Shown here: positions 43,537 to 54,789 of the stretch, in pieces | Layout of the letters: each line of letters starts with the position of its first letter | Numbering within the stretch: position 1 is the first letter of the stretch | Origin: Phyllostachys edulis | Lineage: Eukaryota > Streptophyta > Magnoliopsida > Poales > Poaceae | DNA length: 64,000 nucleotides | Direction of reading: 5' to 3' | Assembly: GCA_036346405.1 (NCBI GenBank) | Contig: CM070548.1 | Coordinates: 58,650,611 to 58,714,610, forward strand | Notes under the pieces: model-generated | The model's input: the letters and a program-made list of their open reading frames with translations, nothing else | What the model was told of the DNA's origin: nothing | Database searches by the model: none | Translations under genes and position numbers: made by a program

Positions 43537-45298
43537 TTGACATTCACCACTCGTAGTGAACACAGGACCGAGGAAAAAAAATCGATTAGGCAATAAACGC
43601 AGAATACATAAGGGAGGACCACAATTGAGGCACAAGCCTCACAAGAAGGGAATATCAAACCTTAAACAATAGGAACAAACAAGTGATTCAAGATCAAATC
43701 ACTTGAATCACTCAAGAATCAATAGAGCTTTGCAACATGATGCTTTACTCGACAAAAATTAAACTACCACATAATTATTGAACACCAAGAGATCATGAAT
43801 GCAACTTTTGAAACGTTTTCATTTAAGAGATATCACGAAAGACGATCAAAATTCTTTCTCCATAAAAGAATCAACATCACCCTCACATTACTAAACATTT
43901 TATTAACATCAATAACATATATTCTTGGTAACATTCATTATGCCTTACCATCACATCAATAAATCTTCCAAAAGGAACACAACAAATCATGTCATAGAAT
44001 TTCTATCACCATATAAGATTGTAATAACAACTCATTCTAGAAAAGAAATCTAGTGCGAAAGCCACAAAGCTGAAGCAAACCTCTTTTTAACAAGCTCACT
44101 CTAGAACAAGACAAACTCATAAGACCCACCAGATTAAATCACTTATTATATTTCGCTCATATACCCTTCTCGACGCCAATGCCAAGAAAGCACACACTAA
44201 TAGCGCCTAACAATTAGTACTAACAACCGATGATTATCTAATCATGGAAGCATTCATAGTCCTACCTGCTCGTAAATTAGAATGAAATATCTTTAAACTT
44301 CAACAATGGAATATTTATAAGACAAGGTTTTGTAAGTCACTACAACAACCATCATCCATTTCTTCATACATATAACAATAATTTAGCATGGCAAAAATAG
44401 GCGAATCTAGCATTTGTACAAAATCATCATATATTTGAATAGAAGACAGAGTCAAGATTAATAGTTACCGAGGCAATAGCCTAACACACCCGTAATTAAC
44501 CCCATGAGTCCCAAACATGTATAGACAAATTCTTATTCAACAATGTTTAAGAAACTACTACAGGACAACTTGAAATTAATCAACTTCATCTCTAAAGATA
44601 TTAGTTAAGAATCATTGGTTTGCACCACGCTAATGTCCCAACTTGATAACTCATACCATATCAATTAATTCATTTAATTAAAACCTCTTAGTTTAGCTTG
44701 ACAATAAAGGGTTTTATCATACTCTTTCATAAAAGAGAGGTACTACACTTCAATCTTTGAATTAATCCAAAAGAAATACGCAAGGTCAAAACTTCCACAT
44801 AATAAAGAACTTGCAAAAGAAACCTTCCATTGCCCAAATACCAAGCGAACAAATGAGTTACGATTTCCAACAGGGAATAAAAACAGAACTTCCGCGAAAA
44901 GATCAATCTTGCAAACTAACAACATTCACAAGTAGCTGAAATATCACACTAGTCGAAAGAACAATACTTGCTTCAAAGAACAAATAGAGACCAATTGAAA
45001 CTTGCCCACTTCATTATAACCACGAATCAAAGGAAGTTCATCAATAGCAAGAAACTACAAACAGAAGACCAAATACAAGCTCAAGGAAGACAACAACTTC
45101 ATCAAAGAACTCATGCTCAATACATAACTATGGAACGGGGGTAAGTACTTCTCTATTCTCCTACCACGAACGGTGGTGTAGCCTAGCAAAACCCAGGACA
45201 ACAACCACGATCTCAACTTCTCAACGTCCGTTACCAATACGCATAACCAATATAATCAATTATGAATATAAGGTCATCTCATAGTAATCATAGAATAA
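43537..45298 (-). mobile_element. Internal region of a minus-strand long-LTR element, outer part
   Basis: An AT-rich stretch that, before the SIRE insertion, was continuous with 56532-56720 and so with the primer site and LTR at 56721-59187. It would be leader or internal DNA of that element. No gag or pol motif was found in any frame over ~1.9 kb, which suggests a non-coding, non-autonomous element or a long leader. The left end has no LTR and abuts the Tekay LTR directly. Confidence 0.5.
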
Positions 45299-45437
45299 TG
45301 AGAGACCATGTGGTCGTGTCTCCATGAAAGTGATGAGTAATTGACAAAGGTTTTAGGTCAGTCGAGTTTGGTTTGTGTGGTCGGACCATGTCGTTGCGCG
45401 GTTCACGCGTTTTCGTGAAGTCAATCAGGGCTGTCAG

Positions 45438-45630
45438 GATAATCGGAACGACCGGCGTGTTATGGGCGGTACGACCGCAGGGCGGTTGTACCGATTGGTA
45501 AATGGCGGTTGAAGAATTCCAGAGAAGTTGTTTTTCGAGTTCTGGTCTTCATTGGAAATCGGAACGACCGCAGGTATTGGAGCGGTACGACCGGAGTGCG
45601 GTTGATCCGCTGGTAACATGGCGGTTGTAC
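45438..45630 (+). repeat. Direct repeat of ACCG/CGGT palindromes in SIRE U3
   Basis: Two ~71-bp units (about 45438-45510 and 45557-45628) share ATCGGAACGACCG, GCGGTACGACCG, a GCGGTTG(T/A) segment and ATGGCGGTTG. Each holds imperfect CGGTNNGACCG palindromes. Inverted fragments (ACCGCCATTTG) recur near 46763-46805. The cluster lies about 400-600 bp upstream of the TATA box. Confidence 0.75.
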
Positions 45631-46037
45631 CGATTGTATCGTGAGGATCGGCCATTTTGGTGGTTTGAATTTTGGGATAGGTCATATCCAAGTGTGTTCA
45701 TGCATATGTGTTGCATATTGCATGTTTGAGCTAACGTTGGGTCAAGTTGTGAAGAACTTGTTCCCGGTTTCGTGTTTCTTGTCTGTGTGGCTGCAGGACG
45801 TCGAGTGGAGTCGTGGCGAGACACGGTGGACTGGACTAGGCGCAGTGGCGCCGAGGTCGAACGGTCGATGTGTCAAGACGACGTGGACTCGAGGTGGTTG
45901 CGAGGCGTCTTGAGACAAGGAGCGCTGAAGCTTCCTTTGAGGTGCGAAGGGGCGAATCGGAATTCGCAAGGTCGCACAAGCGGGCGGGCTCCGTTGGACA
46001 TAGCGGGCGAACGGGCGAGACCCGTTAGCCAAAGCGC

Positions 46038-46045
46038 TATAAAAG
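46038..46045 (+). promoter_or_regulatory. TATA box of SIRE LTR
   Basis: TATAAAAG in the context GCGCTATAAAAGGAGAGG, identical in the 3' LTR (about 55519). A strong plant-type TATA that would start the genomic transcript some 30 bp downstream. Confidence 0.75.
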
Positions 46046-47025
46046 GAGAGGAGGGCTGCATGCCCTCTGGAGCACTTGAAAAGGAATTAGGGTTTGCTAG
46101 AGTCAAAAAGTCTTTAGTGGCTGTTTTTGCTTTAGGCTTTAGTGGTTGAGGGTTGTTGGTGGAGGCGGTTTGGTGCTCCTGCTTGTCCCCTTCAGTAGCT
46201 CTCCAATGTGAGTTCTTGGCTTAGGAGAGGGAGAGGATGGATTGATGAACTTGTAATCATTCCTCTTGTTCTAATGTCCATGCGTATGGGGATGTATCTC
46301 TTTGTATTTCGCTCTTGATTCAATGAATGGAAATCAAGTTTTCTTCTATTCGTGCTCTCTGTTCTTCGTTCTCCTTTTTTTGTGATTTTTGGTGCTTTCT
46401 TCAATCCGGGAGTTTTTGCTTGGTTCTTCCTCTTGATCTTGCTTGCTGGGACATGTGGGAACCTATCTAAGGTCATCTAGATCATCATCCACCCACGAGC
46501 AAGTCGTTAGATCAAGTTTTGATTTTTGCCCGGTTTTGAACCCACCTTCGTTCAAATGCAAAAGGATAGGAACCTTGGCATGGATCTCTGAAATCGTTGC
46601 TTGGAATAGGTTCCTAATATCTTCAGGAAGGTGTGGTTCAATTTTGGTCAAGTTTGGCGCGTAGATCAAAAGTTTGATCGATTTTCGTTTTGAAACCCGA
46701 GCTGATTTTACTGCTCGGACAATTGGATGAACCGGCTTAACATCTGCGGTTGTACGGATCATGGTACAACCGCCATTTGCTCATGTTTACACCGCCATTT
46801 GCCCGTGGTTGTACCGATTGTCTGATTTGTTCGGCTCTTCCTCGTTTTTGTTTGTTTGAGCTTTGGGGGTGAGGAGTGGATTCAACATAAGACTTCCTCT
46901 CAGCTTAATCATTGATCTTCATAGCTCTCATAGCTATTGGAGTGATTTATAAGTTGAATCCATTCTTTGCGAAAAAGATTCGGTGCTCCTATTCACCCCC
47001 TCTAGTCGCCTTTCCGGTCCTTCAA

Positions 47026-47040
47026 TTGGTATCGAGCGAG
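47026..47040 (+). other. Primer-binding site of the SIRE element
   Basis: TTGGTATCGAGCGAG starts one base after the LTR. It resembles the initiator tRNA-Met complement TGGTATCAGAGC with a one-base loss. Confidence 0.7.
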
Positions 47041-47085
47041 TTAGCTCTTTTCAATAGATCTTAACCGGTCTCAAGAGCCGTGGCG

Positions 47086-48280
47086 ATGGACAAGTACTCA
47101 CCAAGCCGCCTGCTGATGGCATCGATTACCCTTCCGAAGAGCCGAATGGAGACATACATCCGTGCCTCGGGGTATGCCATCCGGCGGAAGGTCAAGGTTC
47201 GATTCATTGTTCTGCCGATGAGAACATCAATGCCGGAACATGGTTGATGTTGAGGCGAATGCAAAGGCAAGGAACATCATCATCCGTGGTTTGAGTCGTA
47301 GTGAGTTTGACCAAGATATCTCACCGTCGTCCGCCCTCGACATCTGGGTGACCCTCGACGATACCATGAGGGCACCACCCAGATCAAGACGGTTCGACAG
47401 ACCGGTTCAAACGAGAATACAACAAATTTGAGATGCTTGTCGGTGAGTCCCTAGATGAGTGCTTCAGCGTTTCACAAGATCTTGAGCAACCTCCGAGCGT
47501 CGGTCTCACATACCCGACTTCGGACAATGCTCGCCGATGCTCACAAGACTCGTCTGCGTGTTTGGGAGATGAAAGTGACCACCATCAAAGACACGACAGA
47601 CCTCTCGACCTTGACTCTTGATGCGCTGTACTCACGCCTCAAGACTCACGAGATTGACGTTGTCTCTCGTAGGTCGAAGTCACAGTCGATGGCCTTGGTC
47701 ACCGATCCCAGTTCGGGTTCTGGTTCTCTTGCTGATTCGTTGTGTGGTTTCTCCCTTGCTGCTCTCTGTGACGTAACTGATGATCAGTTAGAGCAGCTCG
47801 AGGATGAGCAGCTGGCCCTCCTAGCTCGGAAGTTTTCTCATGCTTACAAGAGGAGGAGGGACAGAAAGAGGGGAGGACCTGTGATTTGCTTCGAGTGTGG
47901 TGGCCCCAACCACATTCGGGCAAACTGCCCCAAGCTGGAGAAGGGCAAGAACGACTACGGCGGCTCGGGCAAGAACGACTACACCGACAAGAACCGCAAC
48001 AAGAAGCCTCCAGCTCAGACGCCCAGCAAGAAGAAGTTCCGCAACTTCGGCAAAGCCAAGAAGCTCTTCCACCGTCCTCACCGCCTCGACGACCTCGACC
48101 TCGGCGAGGTGGAGGGATGGAGCGACGATGACGGACGGGTGACCAAGAGCCCAAGAATGGCGGCGACGACTTCTCCAATGTGCTTCATGGCCCTCGAGGG
48201 CGAACTCAATGACAATGAAACAGACCGACTTCGGACGAGGTACCCACCTCGACCAAATTCAATCATGCTTTTCTTAAGCT
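47086..48280 (+). pseudogene. SIRE gag
   Basis: The frame begins near the ATG at 47086 and is shifted several times before the stable stretch 47455-48280. That stretch carries the C-terminal capsid segment (HKILSNLRASVSHTRLRTML, LKTHEIDVVSRRSKS), a DDQLEQLEDEQLALLARKFS helix and the intact zinc knuckle CFECGGPNHIRANC (CX2CX4HX4C), followed by a basic linker. In the N-terminal part the KFEMLVGESLDECF motif is visible across a frame change. It packages element RNA in the family. Confidence 0.82.
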
Positions 48281-48291
48281 AGGAGGTTTTC

Positions 48292-48594
48292 ATGCTAAAG
48301 CTAAGGCTAGGTGTCTTTGAGTTAGAGAAGGAAATAGATAGACTGTCACTAGAGATTATTGCTCTTACATCTGCTCCTTCTAGTGATGATTGTGATACTT
48401 GCTCTGCTTTGCTGGTTGATATGGAGAAGTTAAGGACCTCACATGATAGTGTGTCCTCCAAACTTGATAGTGTTCAGGTGGAGAATGATAGTCTGCTTGC
48501 TGAGTTAGAGTTGAGTAGGATGGCGGTTACCCTACTTATTACTGATGAGACTACTTCTCCCACCTCATGTGAGGGTAAGGACATTCTTTGCTAG
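48292..48594 (+). pseudogene. SIRE gag-pol spacer, coiled coil
   Basis: A 100-codon open stretch: MLKLRLGVFELEKEIDRLSL, then VDMEKLRTSHDSVSSKL and VENDSLLAELELSRM, with Leu and Ile at heptad spacing. SIRE/Maximus elements carry a long gag-to-protease spacer with a coiled coil of this kind, so it is read as part of the polyprotein and not a separate gene. Further fragments with many stops continue to about 49290. Confidence 0.6.
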
Positions 48595-49299
48595 AGGATC
48601 TTATGCCATGCTTCTTGATCTGCTGAGTCTTGTGAAAATTGCAATAACTTGAAGATGAACTTAAAACAGGCGGATCATAAAATTGTTGAACTACAAGCTT
48701 CTTTACTTGAGCCGATTGTTTCATGCTTGAACTGTCCTAAGTTAATCTATGAACTTGAGGTCGTCTCCAAACAGCCAAGATATGATTGATCATGAAAGGA
48801 AGTTGGCTCGCTTTGCTTCTAAGGACCTGTTAGCTTACCATGCATTAAGTGTAACAAACTAAAATCTGACTTGATTGCTTTGGATGAGAAATGTGTGAAG
48901 CTAACTAAGGATCTTCTAGAGAAGCCAAATTGTGCTTGCAATATGATTGTGGAGAAGGGGAGAAGCCCTGTGGTAAGGATGAGACGCTTAGCAACGTGAA
49001 CCAAGCGGCTAGCAAGAGGATCTGTCCCTTGAGTCGGTGTGCGTGCACAAGCCATTCTTCCCTCTCGCCTTTGGTTCTTCTTTTGCTCCCTTACCTTCTG
49101 CTTGTCTCTTCTTCTCCTGCTCTTCTTGCACCTCTCTCTTTCGGGAGTGTCGAGACCTTATGAACACTCTCGAGAGATTTGTAGGAGGCAAGAAGAAGCT
49201 CAATCTTATTCTAGACCAATCTAAGATTTGCAGATTTAATCGTGGTCTAGGATATGACTTCCTTGAGGACATGAGGAAGCATCCACCGCCGTGCTCGCA

Positions 49300-49883
49300 C
49301 CCATAGCACTGGTGTGATCGAGATCGAGCCTGTGACCGAGAAAGTCCATTTCAAGTCGGCGGGCTATGTCGAGGATTTCGACAAGAAGGTAATTTCACAT
49401 GTCGCTTCTACCTCTCGTAAGGTGAAGTATCACTTTGCACCTTCATCCGAAGGATGGACACACATCGATCGATGCTTCAGCGCGTCAAGATCGCTACAGA
49501 GAGACCATGTTGAGTCTCTTAGGCGCATTCGAGGTCGGCCCCGGACCTTGAGTGCACCTAAGACCAACACGAGGTCTAGGCTTGGTTCTTCGATGGGTTT
49601 GTGCGAAGATCGAGGACTTGGTTTTTCCGAGTTTTCGGTTTTCGTTCTCATGTTTGCTTTCGATCGTGACTTCCGTAAATCCCGAGGGTAGATCTCGTTT
49701 TCCCATCGAGATAGCTACCCATGGCGTGTTCAACATGTTGCGAGTGCTCGACTCGCTCCTTCAGAGCGATCGAACCCAAAGAACTTGTGTACTCTTAGAC
49801 CTTCGCTTTGAGTTACTGAGAGCGTAGGGTAGATAGAGGTCGATCGTGCTTGACTACTTCATCTTTCGACGTGTTATTCAAGA
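49300..49883 (+). other. Degraded polyprotein spacer before the protease
   Basis: This GC-rich part of the SIRE internal region has shifted frames (for example 49314-49691). No domain is recognised. It lies where the C-terminal gag-protease linker should be. Confidence 0.4.
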
Positions 49884-51167
49884 TTGGGTGCCAAAATCAT
49901 TGTTGATTTATCCCAAGATCGAGACTTTACTCTGTTTGACTCGGAGTTCGCGGGTAGGGAAGGAGAAGGTTTGGCTTGTAGACTCGGTTGTTCTCGTCAT
50001 ATGACCGGAGACTCCGTTGGTTCTCCTCCTAGCCCGCGCTCCGTGATGAGGCGATCACCTTCAAGACGCTTCGTGCGGGCGCGTCATAGCCAAAGGTACT
50101 TGTCGCGTATTAATGCTTCTTTTATTCTTAAGGATGTTGCCTTGGTTAGTAAGCTGCGGTACAATTTGCTTTCGCCACTCGACTTCGATGACGGTTTCGA
50201 GGTGAGCTTTAAGAAAAACAATTGCAAAATTCTTGATTCTTCGGGTAGTCTGGTTTGCGGGATTTCTCGTTATGGGAGGATCTTTCGTGCTGATTTCTCT
50301 GATTCTTCTGGTGATCCTCTCCGGTGTTTGGTTGCTTCTGAGTCCCGCGATCTCTCTTTCTGGCATAGGAGACTTGGTCATATTGGATTTGACCATTTGA
50401 CCCGAGTTAGCAGCCATGATCTCATTCGTGGTCTGCCGAAACTCAAGATGGTCAAAGATCTTGTTTGCACTCCATGCTTGAAGACGCGGCAAGATGGTTG
50501 CCGCTTCTCATCCTCCCACCACATTACTATGACCGATGCAGCGACATTTGCTCCACATGGACACAGCTTGGACCAAATGAAAGTGATCGGCAGGAGGAAG
50601 TGGTATGTTCTTGTTGTGGTCGATGACTTCTCGAGATACTCTTGGTGTTTTTCTTAGCCTCGAAGGACGAGACATTTACACATTTCCGAGGTCTTTTAGT
50701 AGGCTATCTGCTGAGCTCCCGGTGCCTTCTGAGCGATCCGCATGACAATGGCACGGAGTTCAAGAATTCCTACTTTGAGAGTTTCTGCGGTGAGACAGTG
50801 TAGAGCACCGCCTCTTCTCCATCGTCCCTCAAAGAAATGGCGTTGTGGAGAGGAAGAACCGTACCTTAGTTGAGATGGCGGGGCGATGCTTGATGAGTAC
50901 TCTACACCGAGGAAGTTTTGGGCTGAAGCCATTGCGACCGCGTGCCATGTTTCGAATCGAGTTTTTCTTCGGGCACTCTTGCACCGCACTTCTTATGAGC
51001 TGAGATACTGCGTAAAGCCCAGCGTCTCTCATTTTCGTGTGTTTGGTTGCAAGTGCTTTATTTTGAAGTCCGGGAACCTAGATAAGTTCGAGTCACGCCT
51101 CTGTGGCGGTATCTTTCTAGGCTACTCGACTTCTTGGCGAACTTATGAGTGCAGGCTGCGAGTCTAG
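49884..51167 (+). pseudogene. SIRE protease and integrase
   Basis: The protease active-site block SRHMTGD is present, but the DSG just before it is out of frame: the sequence at 49978-49998 is one base short, so the open frame reads RLGCSRHMTGD. Integrase follows: finger HRRLGHIGFDHL ... CTPCLK, core VVVDDFSRYSW, second Asp region HDNGTEFKN and Glu region NGVVERKNRTLVEMA, spread over three frames. The first catalytic Asp motif is missing around 50560. From 50886 the C-terminal part (PRKFWAEAIATACHVSNRVF, FGCKCFILKSGNL) is readable. Confidence 0.82.
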
Positions 51168-51499
51168 CAAAATGGTAGAAACTCGTGAGGTGACCTTTGA
51201 CGAGGCCACCAGGGACTAGGCCAGATATCTCGAGTTCTTTAGAGCGATCCGAGACCATCTTTGTGGATGATGAGGATGAGGGAGACGATGGTTGTTTACG
51301 ATCCAGCTCCTCTTCCTCCTTGAGATGCCTTCTTCCACGGCACCTCAAGGTGATCGACCTGCCTTCCATTTCCTCCGGAGCTAGTGGCTCTGTCCCCGCC
51401 TCGTCTGCACACGAGGTAGAGGCCACTTCTTCTTCTCATCCAGACCTCCCGACATATCCGTAAAAGTCATCCTTCAAAGGAGATGATTGAGACCTTTTC

Positions 51500-52320
51500 G
51501 AGCGTGTCACACGCCTAAGTCCGGTTTTTCTCAATTCTGCTCCATTCGCCTTTGTTGCCTCCTTTGAGCCCAAGGATGTTTGTCACGCCCTTCTCGATGA
51601 GTCTTGGGTCAATGCCATGCATGAGGAATTAGAGAACTTTGAGAGAAACAAGGTCTGGTCGCTTGTTGAGCCCCCACGAGGCCACAATATCATTGGAACC
51701 AAGTGGGTGTTCAAGAACAAGCAGAGTGAGGATGGGGTAATCATCCGAAACAAGGCTAGATTGGTAGCTCAGGGGTTTTCCCAGGTTGAGGGTCTAGACT
51801 TCGAGGAGACCTTTGCCCCTGTAGCTCGACTTGAAGCCATTAGAATCTTGCTTGCCTTTGCAGCTTCTAAGGGTTTCAAGCTTTACCAGATGGACGTGAA
51901 GAGTGCCTTTCTCAATGGCCTTATTGAGGAGGAAGTCTCGTCCGCGACCTCAGTGTTTTGAGAACCCCAAATACCCTAACCATGTCTTCAAGCTTTCAAA
52001 AGCTGATGGACTTAGCGAGGCTCCCGAGCTTGGTATGAGAGGCTTAAGTCCTACTTGTTGAGTCATGGGTTTGAAATGGGTAAAGTTGACAAGACCTTGT
52101 TCATCCGCCATATGGCATCGACCTTCTGCTCGTCCAGATCTATGTCGATGACATTATCTTTGGCGGCTCTTCCCATACTCTGGTTTCCCAGTTCTCGGAT
52201 GTCATGAGCACCGAGTTTGAGATGAGTATGATGGGTGAGTTGACCTTCTTCCTTGGCTTCCAAATCAAGCGCACTCGAGGGTACATTTCTTCATCAAGGA
52301 AAGTACACTCGTGACCTCTG
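51500..52320 (+). pseudogene. SIRE reverse transcriptase
   Basis: The N-terminal palm is intact over 115 codons: HEELENFERNKVWSLVEPP, GTKWVFKNKQSEDG, RLVAQGFSQVEGLDFEETF, YQMDVKSAFLNG. A frameshift near 51950 precedes the catalytic box, which is intact in another frame (VQIYVDDIIFGG, about 52136-52175), followed by FEMSMMGELTFFLGFQI. A premature stop falls before the RNase H domain. Confidence 0.85.
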
Positions 52321-52427
52321 GCGCTCGACATGAGTGATGGGAAGCTTTGTCGACTCCCATGGCTTCTACAAATTTATCTTGACCAGATGAGGATGGCGAG
52401 CCAGTTGATCAAAAGGAGTTTCGCAGC

Positions 52428-53087
52428 ATGATTGGCTCCCTCTTGTACCTCACTGCCTCACGACCAGACATACATTTCTCTGTGTGTTTGTGCGCTCGTT
52501 TTCAGGCTTCTCCTCGCGTTTCTCACCGCCAGGCGGTGAAGCGCATCTTTCGGTATCTGCGAGCTACCATTGACTATGGTATCTGGTACTCTTCTTCATC
52601 CTGTCTTTCCTTGAGAGCCTTCTCGGACGCAGACTTTGCTGGCTGTAGGATAGATAGGAAGAGCACTTCTGGCACCTGTCAATTCATTGGCACTTCTCTC
52701 GTTTCTTGGTCTTCTAGGAAGCAATCCGGTGTTACCTGATCCACCGCAGAGGTCGAGTATGTTCTTTGCCGCCGATTCTTTGTAGCTGAGATACTTTGGA
52801 TGGCTTCGACCCTGCGGGATTTTGGGTTAGTTATAGAAAGTGTTCCACTCTTTTGTGATAACACTTCTGCTATTAACATTGCTAAGAACCCAGTGCAGCA
52901 CTCTCGGACCAAGCATATTGATATCCGATATCACTTCCTTAGAGACCATGTAGAGAAGGGCGATATAGTGCTTCAGTTTGTGGAGAGTGACCACCAGTTG
53001 GCTGACATTTTCACCAAGCCATTGGATAGTTCGAGGTTTTCAGCTCTGCGGGGAGAGCTTGGGGTGGTTTGTCCTTATGGACTATAG
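52428..53087 (+). pseudogene. SIRE RNase H
   Basis: MIGSLLYLTASRPDIHFSVC leads into AFSDADFAGCRIDRKSTSG, with the first catalytic Asp present. After a stop at 52737 comes STAEVEYV (the Glu motif), then LFCDNTSAINIAKNP with its Asp, and the end motif HQLADIFTKPLDSSRF. The protein ends CPYGL at 53087. Catalytic residues are kept even though frames are broken, in contrast to copia 1. Confidence 0.87.
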
Positions 53088-54775
53088 TGAGGGGGAGCTT
53101 TGGGTTTTACTGCTTTACTATATTATTTATGCTCTTGCTCCTTACTATTGCATTGCATTTTGGGTGCATTTGGGATTAGTCCTCCTAGCATAGATTAGAG
53201 TGCTTCTTTTGTCTAGTTGTTTAGATTTACTGCTCTTATCTTGTGATTCTAGGATCTTTGCTTATTAGTCATTACTTATCTCACTAGGTTGAGCTCACTC
53301 ACTTCTTGTAGGTTCTAGCGAGGGTTGGGCCACCCTCGGGTAGACAGGGTACGTGTTTGCTCCTAGGTGTGTTAAGTGGGCAGTTGATAGTCCTAGAGTC
53401 ATATGGGGTAGATAAGAGTTAGTCTGAGCTATAGTATTCTCTATATCTTATCTATGCTTTAAGGACTGCCTGTTTTATGTTTTCTTTGCCAGCTTCTCGA
53501 TTTATTGTTTTTGTTCGAGGGGAGTTCATTTGGGAGCTTCGGGCTTAATATTGACTTAACTCAACTTGAACTAAAAGTTGCATCTAATGTTGAGGGGAGG
53601 ATCTTACGCATTTCTAGCATTCTCGCATTGTCATATAACTACATTGAGCCTTGATTATTATCCTGCTATGACATGTTTACAATGCTTTACACCTTGTCAT
53701 GACTTGTGCTTATTTGCTAGATTTATCATGACTTCATATGTGTAGCCTAGCTTTTGCCATGATAAGTTAATTAAAATTGCTCAACTTAAACTAAAACTTG
53801 TCATGTTAGCACTTTCGAGATTAGTCTTTCTTGAGATATCTTTTTATGATTCATGCCATGTCAAATAGGTTTGGGTAGAGTGATGAATCTATATTGAGCC
53901 TTAGATTGAGCTGTTTTAGTCTCTTGATGATGCATGAGTTAGTACAACTTGTTAAAAGGCAAAAGATCTCTTTTGTGCGAAAAAACTGATCTCACCAATT
54001 CTCTCCTATGAGGCGGCTTGCCATTGCACTTGGCATGAACTTAGGGGAGTTTTGGGTGACCTAGACTATCTTCTTAAGCTTCTCGCTTGGAGTAGTCGCA
54101 TAAGGCTTGAGACCTAGCACATGATAAAACAAAAATCTGGTTGGAAACCACCATGAATTTCAAAAGAAAATATGTTTCATGTGTTCAATGTGCTTAAAGC
54201 CACAAAAGTATCATGTACTTTAACCAATGTTTCAATCTTGAGCATAGCACTCTATTTGGTCTCAATTTAAGCTTCTTAGTTCCGCTTAGCTTATTGACAT
54301 GGCTGCATCATCCTTGGATATCTCTAGCGAGACTTTGCTCATTGATGACTTGACTTGCTCACATAATGTACCTCTTTTTCAGATTGTCATCTATGTGTTC
54401 TAGCTAGCTTATACATATCTTGTCATGATCTAGATAGCCTTTTATTAAGTTATGGCTTGGTGTATTACATGTTGGTCATTATGGATAATTCTCATGGCTC
54501 AAAATGCTTAAATAAACAAACTTCACCATTTTTCATCCATTAACATGTCATATTCTCTCTATTGCATCTTGATCGTTTATTGCCAAAAGGGGAGAATAGA
54601 GAAAAAAGTCTGTTGGGAGCAGTTTAGAGCTTTGGAGATCAATTTGCTCTTTCGGTTGTTGCTCTAGCGTTCCTACATCGACATGGTCATTTGCTTCATT
54701 TCATTTCTTGGACCATGTTGGTTTCTTCAAACTCAAACTCTTCTTAAAAGCTTTTTTCGAGTTTGTCAATATTCT
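53088..54775 (+). other. 3' untranslated region of the SIRE element
   Basis: About 1.7 kb of AT-rich DNA with no ORF of 100 codons or more. Many SIRE/Maximus members carry an env-like ORF here; none is seen, nor any clear signal peptide or membrane segment. The text shows drifting T-rich repeats such as TGATCTAGA and CTTGTCATGA. Confidence 0.6.
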
Positions 54776-54789
54776 CATCAAGGGGAGAT
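54776..54789 (+). other. Polypurine tract of the SIRE element
   Basis: ATCAAGGGGAGAT immediately precedes the 3' LTR start TGAGAGACC. It primes plus-strand DNA in the family. Confidence 0.85.

Larger units (their letters stand above)
45299..47024 (+). repeat. 5' LTR of the SIRE-type element (1726 bp)
   Basis: It starts TGAGAGACCATGTGG and ends TTTCCGGTCCTTCA. Long blocks (for example 45502-45775) are identical to the 3' LTR, while clusters around 45400-45500, 45800-46020 and 46640-46830 differ, mostly by short insertions and deletions. A TATAAAAG box lies at 46038-46045. Confidence 0.95.

Noticed and set aside
45742..46149. Overlapping ORFs on both strands in the SIRE LTR
   Set aside because: They span U3 and the TATA box; the copies in the 3' LTR (55039-55586) have different frames because of indels.
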